Below are positions 57,894 to 64,000 of a DNA stretch of 64,000 nucleotides, one piece after another (positions within the stretch are counted from its first letter, which is position 1; each line of letters begins with the position of its first letter). This DNA is from Verrucomicrobiota bacterium. Lineage in GTDB: Bacteria; Verrucomicrobiota; Kiritimatiellia; SS1-B-03-39; UBA6053. The notes below the pieces were generated by a model. The model was given only the letters and a program-made list of their open reading frames with translations, did no database searches and was not told the origin of the DNA. The translations under genes were made by a program, and so were the position numbers. The stretch spans positions 1-64,000 of the forward strand of contig JAFIGD010000005.1 in the NCBI GenBank assembly GCA_020831625.1, given 5' to 3'.

Positions 57894-57894
57894 C

Positions 57895-57926
57895 GGGGCA
57901 GGATGCCCCGCGTCCGGCGGGCGGGG
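57895..57926 (-). terminator. Possible terminator after the FGGY kinase gene
   Basis: Directly after the kinase stop, two overlapping GC hairpins form on the minus strand: CCCCGC/GCGGGG and GGGGCA/TGCCCC, the second followed by GGTCTTT. The T run is weak. Confidence 0.35.
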
Positions 57927-57927
57927 T

Positions 57928-59487
57928 CTAGGCGGAGAGGCCGGATTGTTCGAAGGCGGCGTAGTCCTGGATGAGGGTGTCGTAGAGGACGGCGGCCCGG
58001 GGGTCGGGGTCGATTTTGGAGCCGGGGAGGGGTTGGGTGAAGGGGGCGACGATTTCGGGCCAGGGGGATTTGGTGTAGGCCTGCGCGGCGCGGAGGGCGG
58101 CTCCGAGGGCGGCGCCGTTGGCTGTCTCCTGGCGGTAGACGGGGGTGTTGTGGACGTCGGCCATGATGCGGAGGATTTCGATGTTGGCGGAGGCGCCGCC
58201 GGTGGCGTAGATGCAGGCGGGTTTGTCGCCCATCCAGGCGCTGTGGAGGCGCATGGACATCATTTGGGCTTCGACGACGGCGCGGCAGTTGGCGTCGGCG
58301 TCGTTTTCGTCGAGATTTTTGCGGCGGACTCCGGGGGTGGAGACGCGGGGAACGATTTCGGGGTCGAACCAGGGGAGCATGAGTTTGCCCTGGTTGCCGA
58401 CGGGGGTGTCCTGGAGGGCCTGTGAGAAGCGGGCCCAGTCGTATCCGTATTGGTCTTTGACCTTTTCGCGGGCGAGGGAGCCGTTTTTGAAGCAGATGAG
58501 GCTCATGTAGCCGCCGGCGGGGGAGCCGAAGACGTGGCCTTCGCCGCGGGGGTCGGTTTCGCAGGCGGACATGGCGCCGAAGAGGGTGTCGCTGGTGCCG
58601 AGGCTGATGGCGATCATGCCGGGGGAGACGAGGCCGGTGCCGATGAGGCTGCAGGGGTTGTCGCCGGACCAGATGACGGCTTTGCAGGCGGGGTTGAGGC
58701 CGTATTTGAGGACGAGGTAGGGGTTGATGACGCCGAGGACGGTGTCGGAGGCAGCGACGGGGGGGAGTTTTTGGCGGAGGTCGGGGGCGGTGGCTTCGAG
58801 GGCGGCGGGGTGCCAGGTGAAGGAGGCGATGTCCATGAGGTTCATGCCTGCGCCGTCGCCGACGTCGATGGGGGAGATTTGTCCGGCGACGAGGGAGGAC
58901 ATGAGGGAACTGACGAGGGCGATGTGTCCGGTCTGGCGGTAGGCGCCGGGCTCCTGTTTGGAGAATTTGCGGATCTGGGGGCCGGTGAAGCGTTCGAAGG
59001 TGTCGGAGCCGGTGGCGGCGACGACCGCGTCTTTGCCGCCGAGGGCGGCGCGGATTTCCCCGCACTCCTCCCCGGTGCTGCTGTCCATCCAGACGGGGGA
59101 GGAGGGGCGGCTGAGGACGCGGGCGAGGTTGTCGGCGAGGGTGCCGTTGAGGTCCATGTCGCGGAATTGTTTGGCGGCGTTGCCGTTCATGTAGACGGAG
59201 CCGTGCTGCTGTCCGCTGCCGGAGACCGCGAGGATGTCGCCGAGGGGCAGTTTGTCTTTTTTCATGCCCTGAAAGAGGCGGTCGAGGGCTTCGGCCCACA
59301 TGAGGGGGGAGGAGTGGACGACGGAGGGATCCCTGCCGCGGTTGACGCCGTTGGCGGTTTTGTAGTCGGGGAGGGCGGTGTCAAAGTTGAGGGAGCGGTC
59401 GTCGATGATGTTGCCGGTGGCGAGGTCGATGAGAACGGAGCTGAGGCTTTGGGTGGAGCTGTCGAGACCGAGAAAGTATTTTGCCAT
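57928..59487 (-). CDS. FGGY-family carbohydrate kinase (xylulokinase-like)
   Basis: A 519-residue sugar kinase: N-terminal phosphate loop LGLDSSTQSLSSVLID, VSGSGQQHGSVY (the QQHG substrate motif of xylulokinases), AISLGTSDTLF (adenosine/phosphate 2) and YATGGASANIEILRIMADV in the C-terminal lobe. D-xylulose is the most likely substrate but other ketoses cannot be excluded. It stands alone between two repeat tracts. Confidence 0.9.
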   Translation of the reverse strand: MAKYFLGLDSSTQSLSSVLIDLATGNIIDDRSLNFDTALPDYKTANGVNRGRDPSVVHSSPLMWAEALDRLFQGMKKDKLPLGDILAVSGSGQQHGSVYMNGNAAKQFRDMDLNGTLADNLARVLSRPSSPVWMDSSTGEECGEIRAALGGKDAVVAATGSDTFERFTGPQIRKFSKQEPGAYRQTGHIALVSSLMSSLVAGQISPIDVGDGAGMNLMDIASFTWHPAALEATAPDLRQKLPPVAASDTVLGVINPYLVLKYGLNPACKAVIWSGDNPCSLIGTGLVSPGMIAISLGTSDTLFGAMSACETDPRGEGHVFGSPAGGYMSLICFKNGSLAREKVKDQYGYDWARFSQALQDTPVGNQGKLMLPWFDPEIVPRVSTPGVRRKNLDENDADANCRAVVEAQMMSMRLHSAWMGDKPACIYATGGASANIEILRIMADVHNTPVYRQETANGAALGAALRAAQAYTKSPWPEIVAPFTQPLPGSKIDPDPRAAVLYDTLIQDYAAFEQSGLSA

Positions 59488-59505
59488 GGGAGGTGTGGAG
59501 TGAGG

Positions 59506-59648
59506 AGTGGAATGACGAGTGACGAGTGACGAATGACGAGTGACGAGTGACGAATGAAGTGACGAGTGACGAGTGACGAATGACGAGTGACGAGTGACGA
59601 ATGACGAATGACTGACGAGTGACGAATGACTGACGAGTGACGAATGAC
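59506..59648 (+). repeat. Long array of GACGAGT/GACGAAT repeats
   Basis: About twenty units of GACGAGT and GACGAAT with occasional GACT interruptions fill the whole gap between the FMN reductase stop and the kinase start. This is the largest tract of the family in the window. Any promoter for the kinase must lie in or next to it. Confidence 0.92.
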
Positions 59649-60215
59649 CTAAGGGCGGATAAGGCTTAGGGTTTCTTCGACGGTTTTTTGGAGACGGCGG
59701 CCGTTGGAGGAGGTGAGGAAGTGTTCGTCGGCGAAGAGTTCGGCGTTGGCGCCGCCGACGGCGGCGAGGGTGGGGGCGACGACGACGCCGATGTTTTGGA
59801 GGAGGGTGCGGAGGGCCCAGAGGCTGCGGAGCCCGCCCAGGGCGCCGGGGGAGGCGGACATGAGGCCGGCGGTTTTTCCGGTGAAGGCGGAGAGGGGCAC
59901 CTCGTCGCCGTGTCCGGAGCGGGAGGCCCAGTCCAGCGCGTTGATCAGGAGAGGGGTGGGAAAGGAGTTGTATTCGGGGGAGGCGATGAGAAAGCCGTCG
60001 GCCTCTTTCATGGCTTCTTTGAGGTCGAGGACTGCGGAGGGGAGTCCGTTTGCGGCCTCGAGATCGCCGTCGTACAGCGGCAGATTGAGTTCGCGGAGAT
60101 CCACGGTGGCCACGGTGGCACCGAGGGAGCCGGCGAGGGCCTCCGCCTGTTCAAGCAGAAGGGTGTTGAGGGAGCCGTTGCGGGAGGAGCCGGAGAAGGC
60201 GAGGAGTGTTTTCAT
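59649..60215 (-). CDS. NADPH-dependent FMN reductase
   Basis: A 188-residue flavodoxin-fold reductase of the NQO/ArsH/ChrR group. It has FSGSSRNGSLNTLLLEQA (the phosphate loop), ASPEYNSFPTPLLINALDW and SASPGALGGLRSLWALR. It reduces quinones, azo dyes or metals with FMN. It begins three bases after the HTH-REC regulator gene, so the two share an operon. Confidence 0.9.
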   Translation of the reverse strand: MKTLLAFSGSSRNGSLNTLLLEQAEALAGSLGATVATVDLRELNLPLYDGDLEAANGLPSAVLDLKEAMKEADGFLIASPEYNSFPTPLLINALDWASRSGHGDEVPLSAFTGKTAGLMSASPGALGGLRSLWALRTLLQNIGVVVAPTLAAVGGANAELFADEHFLTSSNGRRLQKTVEETLSLIRP

Positions 60216-60218
60216 GGT

Positions 60219-60866
60219 TTAAAATCCCAGATTGTTGAGGAAGGTGTTGCACACGTCGTTGAGATGTTTCGCATCGAACGGTTTGGAGAGAATAAAGTCG
60301 GGTTTGTTTTTTGCAAACGTGGCCTCGACTTCGTACAGGGGTCTTCCGGTGACAATGATCACCGGGACGGAGGGGTAGTTTTTCCGGATGACTTCGAAGG
60401 TTTCTGCGCCTCCCTGGCCGGGCATAATCATATCGAGAATCACAAGGGCGATGAGGGGATTGACGGTGAGTTTATGGAGCGCCTCGAATCCGTTTCCGGC
60501 CTCCTCAATGGGCAGGTTGAGTTTGGAGAGGCTTCTGTTCATGATCATCCGCATGTCGGGATCATCCTCCACGATAAGAATGCCGGGTTCTTTATCCGCG
60601 GTTTTCGGGGCGCCGGGCGGATCGTATTGCTCATCCTCTTTGACGAGTTCGGCGAGGCCGGGGGGAATGAACATTTGATTTTCCATCATAAACCGCATCA
60701 GATCGGTCGGACGAATCAGATATTTTCCGCCGGCAGTGCTGTAGGATGAGAGCTTGCCGTCCCGGATCCAGCTGCAAAGGGTGTTGCGGCTGACGCCGCA
60801 GAGGTTGGCGGTTTTGGGCGCGGAAAGGAAGATGGGTTCCGGCAGGTTTTTAATTTTTCCACTCAT
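60219..60866 (-). CDS. Excisionase-type HTH fused to a response-regulator receiver
   Basis: A 215-residue two-domain protein. Residues ~12-60 are a MerR/excisionase-like helix-turn-helix (SAPKTANLCGVSRNTLCSWIRDGKL, then GGKYLIRPTDLMRFM). Residues ~95-215 form a REC domain with acidic Glu100/Asp101, phospho-acceptor Asp145 (VILDMIMPG), Thr in VIIVTGRP and Lys in LSKPFD. Placing the DNA-binding domain first is the reverse of most response regulators. No sensor kinase is adjacent. It likely controls its own operon with the FMN reductase. Confidence 0.88.
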   Translation of the reverse strand: MSGKIKNLPEPIFLSAPKTANLCGVSRNTLCSWIRDGKLSSYSTAGGKYLIRPTDLMRFMMENQMFIPPGLAELVKEDEQYDPPGAPKTADKEPGILIVEDDPDMRMIMNRSLSKLNLPIEEAGNGFEALHKLTVNPLIALVILDMIMPGQGGAETFEVIRKNYPSVPVIIVTGRPLYEVEATFAKNKPDFILSKPFDAKHLNDVCNTFLNNLGF

Positions 60867-60937
60867 AATTGTGCTCCTGAAATTCGTAGTTTATTTAATG
60901 TGATCTTTCCTTGATTTACAACTCTATAGCATGTTTT

Positions 60938-62260
60938 TCAACGGAAGGAACGCTTTTGTGTAAAATGTAAGCCGGCAAGTGCAAAGAGGCCGAAGGTCAG
61001 GAAGAGGGCGAAGAGGGAAAGCACGGTCTGGTAGGATCCGGTGCTTTCGCGCATGCGGGTGACGAGTTGGGGGCCGGCGAGTCCGGCGGCGGCCCAGGCG
61101 GTGAGCAGGGCTCCGTAGAGGGCGGCGAGATGCCGGGTGCCGAAGAGGTCGCCCAGAAATGCGGGGGCGGTGGCGAATCCGCCGCCGTAGCAGCTGATGA
61201 TGAGGAAAACGGCGAGTTGAAAAGCGAGGGGATGGGCAAGTGAGGGGAGCAGCAGCAGGGAGGCGATTTGCAGGAGAAAAAAGAGGAGCCAGGTGAGGGG
61301 GCGTCCGAGCCGGTCGCTGGCGGCGGACCAGCCGATGCGGCCGAGGCCGTTGAACAGTCCCATGGCGCCCACCATGGCGGCGGAGGCTTTGAGGCTCATG
61401 CCGGTCATGTCGCGGGCCATGGGGGAGGCGATGGAAATGAGGGCGATTCCGCAGCAGATGTTGATGAAAAAGAGGAGCCACAGGAGGAGAAACGCGGGGG
61501 AGCGGAGGGCGCGGCGCGGAGGAAAATCCGGAGCGGAGGTGACGCCGGGGGCGCGGGTGCCGGGCGGGGGCGGGAAGCGTTCGGGCCAGTCTGCGGGCGG
61601 ATTATTCAGTTTAAGGGCGGAGAGGATCATGATCAGGCTGTAGAGGGCCGCGAGGAGGAAAAAGGTGTTGGGGACGCCGATGAGCAGGGTGAAGCGGGCG
61701 ATGAGGGGCCCGGCGAGCAGGGCACCGAATCCGAAGCCCATGGTGGCCAGTCCGGTGGCGAAGCCGCGGCGGTCGGGAAACCAGCGCACCAGGGTGGCGA
61801 CGGGCGCGACATAGCCGATGCCGAGTCCGATGCCTCCGAGAGCGCCGTAACTGATGTAATAGCCCCAGAGCCAACGGTGGTGGACCGAGAGCCCGGCTCC
61901 GGCGAGTCCGAGCCCGAACAGGCATCCGGCGAGCAGGCTGCTGCGCCGGGGGCCCATGCGGTCGATCCAGCTCCCGAGGAACCCGGCGGAGAGGCCGAGA
62001 AAGAGGATGGCGAGGCTGAAGCCCATGGCGATTTGGGCTCCCTGCCAGCCGGTCAGTTCCTCCAAAGGGGTTTTCCAGACGCTGTAGGCGTAGACGGAGC
62101 CGATGGAGAGGTGAATACCGACGGCGGCGGCGGCGGGGGTTGTTCGGGAGGGGGCGGTTTCAGGGTTCAAGGGGGGCTCCAAAATTTCTGGGCTCTCCGT
62201 TTCAGGATTTTTTGGTGAAAAGCAATGAGATTCGATTGATTTTCGATATGATTCCGACAT
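60938..62260 (-). CDS. MFS transporter, oxalate/formate antiporter-like (OFA)
   Basis: A 440-residue 12-span transporter. A variable acidic N-terminus (~40 residues) is followed by IHLSIGSVYAYSVWKTPLEEL, the OFA-family start, GIGYVAPVATLVRWFPDRRGFATGLATMGFG and the repeated GLGRIGWSAASDRLGRP in the second half. The solute is unknown. The first ATG lies only nine bases from the divergent galK start, so one of the two promoters must sit inside the other gene. Confidence 0.88.
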   Translation of the reverse strand: MSESYRKSIESHCFSPKNPETESPEILEPPLNPETAPSRTTPAAAAVGIHLSIGSVYAYSVWKTPLEELTGWQGAQIAMGFSLAILFLGLSAGFLGSWIDRMGPRRSSLLAGCLFGLGLAGAGLSVHHRWLWGYYISYGALGGIGLGIGYVAPVATLVRWFPDRRGFATGLATMGFGFGALLAGPLIARFTLLIGVPNTFFLLAALYSLIMILSALKLNNPPADWPERFPPPPGTRAPGVTSAPDFPPRRALRSPAFLLLWLLFFINICCGIALISIASPMARDMTGMSLKASAAMVGAMGLFNGLGRIGWSAASDRLGRPLTWLLFFLLQIASLLLLPSLAHPLAFQLAVFLIISCYGGGFATAPAFLGDLFGTRHLAALYGALLTAWAAAGLAGPQLVTRMRESTGSYQTVLSLFALFLTFGLFALAGLHFTQKRSFR

Positions 62261-62269
62261 AGAGGGCCG

Positions 62270-63406
62270 ATGAACTTATCTGAAGATGTTGTTGTCGCTT
62301 TTCGGGATCACTATGGGGCCGACCCGGATATTGTTGTTCGCGCCCCTGGGCGGGTGAATCTGATCGGGGAGCATGTGGATTATAACGGGGGCTTTGTGTT
62401 GCCGATGGCGATTGAGCGGGCCATGTGGATCGCGGTCCGCTTTCGTCCGGACGACGAGGTGCATGTGTTGTCCTGTGATTTCGGGCAGACGGCGCGGTTC
62501 ACGCTGTCGGATTTTGAATATCAGAAGCCGCATTGGTGCGAGTATATTAAAGGCGTGGCCGCGGCGTTGAAGAAGCGGGGGCACACACTGCAGGGGTGGG
62601 ACGGGGCGATGTTGGGGAATGTTCCGCGCGGTTCGGGGCTCTCCAGTTCGGCCGCGCTTGAACTGGCGGCGGCGAAGGCGTTCTGCGAAGTCTCGAACAT
62701 CCCCTGGGATCCGGTGGAGATGGCGGTGGTGGGTCAGGAGGCGGAAAACGACTGGGTGGGGGTGAACTGCGGGATTATGGACCAGATGATTTCGGCCTGC
62801 GGAATGGCGGGGCACGCTTACCTGCTGGACTGCCGTTCGCTGGAGGGAACACATGTGCCGCTGCCCACCGGGGTGAAAATTGTGATTCTGGACACCGCGA
62901 CCCGCCGGGGGCTGGTGGATTCCGCCTATAACGAGCGGCGGAGTCAGTGCGAGGAGGCGGCGGCGTTTTTCGGGGTGGATCTGCTGCGGGATGTGAGTCC
63001 GGAGATGTTTTTCGCGCGGGAGGCTGAACTGCCGGAACTGACCTGCAAGCGGGCCCGGCATGTGATCACCGAGGATGTGCGGACGCTGGCGGCGGCGGAC
63101 GCGATGCGCATGAATGATTCGGAGACGCTGGGCAAGCTGATGTGGGAGAGTCATGTGAGCCTGCGGGATGATTTTGAGGTGAGCAACGAGGCGCTGAACA
63201 CGCTGGTGGATCTGGCCATGGCGCACGAGAGCTGTCTGGGGGCGCGGATGACCGGGGCCGGTTTCGGCGGCTGCGCGGTGGCGCTGGTGCGGGAGGATTC
63301 GGCGGCGGCATTCGAGCGGGAGGTGGCGGCCGCGTATCAGCAGGCTGTGGATCTGGAGCCCGCGGTGTATGTGACCGGAGCCACGGACGGGGCGCAGCGG
63401 CTTTAA
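62270..63406 (+). CDS. galK: Galactokinase
   Basis: A 378-residue GHMP kinase. It has RAPGRVNLIGEHVDYNGGFVLP (the galactokinase signature), PRGSGLSSSAALELAAAKAF (ATP-binding motif 2), CGIMDQMISACG with the catalytic Asp, and MTGAGFGGCAVALV (motif 3). It phosphorylates galactose at C1 for the Leloir pathway. GAGG lies before the ATG at 62270. It is followed 15 bp later by the thiamine pyrophosphokinase gene. Confidence 0.95.
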   Translation: MNLSEDVVVAFRDHYGADPDIVVRAPGRVNLIGEHVDYNGGFVLPMAIERAMWIAVRFRPDDEVHVLSCDFGQTARFTLSDFEYQKPHWCEYIKGVAAALKKRGHTLQGWDGAMLGNVPRGSGLSSSAALELAAAKAFCEVSNIPWDPVEMAVVGQEAENDWVGVNCGIMDQMISACGMAGHAYLLDCRSLEGTHVPLPTGVKIVILDTATRRGLVDSAYNERRSQCEEAAAFFGVDLLRDVSPEMFFAREAELPELTCKRARHVITEDVRTLAAADAMRMNDSETLGKLMWESHVSLRDDFEVSNEALNTLVDLAMAHESCLGARMTGAGFGGCAVALVREDSAAAFEREVAAAYQQAVDLEPAVYVTGATDGAQRL

Positions 63407-63421
63407 GCCGCTGCGGGGTTG

Positions 63422-64000
63422 ATGAAGGTCGCGGTGGTGCTGAACGGGGATCCGCCTTCGCCGGAGCGGTTGCGCCGGGCGGCGGCGGATGCGGCGGTCT
63501 ACGCGGCGGACGGCGGGGCGAAGGCCTGTCTGGCGGCGTCGGTGCGTCCGGTGCGGGTTGTGGGGGATTTTGACAGTCAGGAACGTTCGGCGCTGCCGGA
63601 GGATTGGGAATGCGTGGTGGATGCGGATCAGAATTTCACGGATTTTGAGAAGGTCCTGCGCCGTTTGCCGAGGGAGATGACGTCCTTGACGGTTCTGGGC
63701 GGGCTTGGGGGGCGTTTGGATCACACCTGGAGCACGCTGACCGCGGCCGCGGGGTTGCGGGACACGCTGCGGGTGTGTTTCGCCGGTGAGCGGGAAACCC
63801 TTTGGCGGGTGACGCCCGGGTGTCCGTTGACGGTGGATCTTGTCCCCGGGGCGTTGGTTTCGCTTTTGCCGGTGGGGGCGGTTTCGGGGGTGTGCTCGCG
63901 CGGATTGCGCTGGGCGTTGCGGGATGCCGACCTGGGGCCGGGCGCAGGGCTGGCGCAAAGCAATGTCGCCGACGGTCCGGTGGAGATCACCCTGCGTTCG
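63422..64000 (+). CDS. Thiamine pyrophosphokinase (3' end outside window)
   Basis: A partial gene with 193 codons visible, against a usual length of about 210-220. It has YAADGGAKACL, VVGDFDSQE, QNFTDFEKVLR and LTVLGGLGGRLDHTWSTL, the four TPK motifs binding thiamine and ATP. The C-terminal beta-sandwich (LVPGALVSLLPVGAVSGV) is running when the window ends. It converts thiamine to thiamine diphosphate with ATP. The ATG at 63422 begins MKVAVVLNGDPP. Confidence 0.9.
   Translation, partial: MKVAVVLNGDPPSPERLRRAAADAAVYAADGGAKACLAASVRPVRVVGDFDSQERSALPEDWECVVDADQNFTDFEKVLRRLPREMTSLTVLGGLGGRLDHTWSTLTAAAGLRDTLRVCFAGERETLWRVTPGCPLTVDLVPGALVSLLPVGAVSGVCSRGLRWALRDADLGPGAGLAQSNVADGPVEITLRS

Overview
The window is GC-rich bacterial chromosome. 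Its best-supported block is a ribosomal/RNA polymerase operon at 8.2-22.1 kb, in the order tRNA-Thr, tuf, tRNA-Trp, secE, nusG, rplKAJL, rpoBC, rpsL, rpsG. EF-Tu has an atypical switch I. Together with the DUF2330, DUF2723 and DUF2126 proteins and many dispersed GACGAGTGACGA-type repeats, this points to the PVC group (Verrucomicrobiota/Kiritimatiellota-like). That assignment is inferred from memory of these families, not computed.

Layout. 0-8 kb: an exported protein of unknown function, a five-copy hairpin repeat array, a DUF2126/transglutaminase protein, a type IV AbiE toxin-antitoxin module with a truncated toxin, and a predicted outer-membrane protein. 8.2-22.1 kb: the core operon, with a strong upstream promoter, a second promoter before rpsL and a clear terminator after rpsG (fusA does not follow). 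22.1-37.5 kb: an accessory region dominated by an arsenosugar-type gene set: mercuric-reductase-like flavoprotein, DinB, DedA, an internally deleted arsM, an ECF sigma/anti-sigma pair, TIGR04283 and TIGR04282 glycosyltransferases, CMD/AhpD proteins, the radical SAM enzyme ArsS, TVP38, DUF547, an MTAP-like phosphorylase and a peroxiredoxin. 37.5-45 kb: aldehyde dehydrogenase, YefM-YoeB, an HSL-type esterase, a collapsed fetAB transporter, methyltransferase, HigA and an ABC exporter. 45-64 kb: a large DUF2723/TPR membrane protein, a REP-associated (RAYT-like) transposase beside several repeat tracts, MBL hydrolase with GH10-like hydrolase, a collapsed VapBC, Gfo/Idh/MocA oxidoreductase with CCA-adding enzyme, an FGGY kinase, FMN reductase with an HTH-REC regulator, an OFA-type transporter divergent from galK, and a thiamine pyrophosphokinase running off the end.

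The unusual theme is gene collapse. At least eight loci keep the start and/or the end of a recognisable gene but have lost the middle: arsM, fetA/fetB, two antitoxin-PIN pairs, a thioredoxin-like protein, an AhpD-like protein, an ATP-grasp protein and AbiEii. The ECF sigma gene is cut by one in-frame stop between its region 2 and region 4 halves. Short dispersed repeats lie inside or supply the ends of several real genes. The arsenosugar gene set and these deletion scars are the parts most worth following up.
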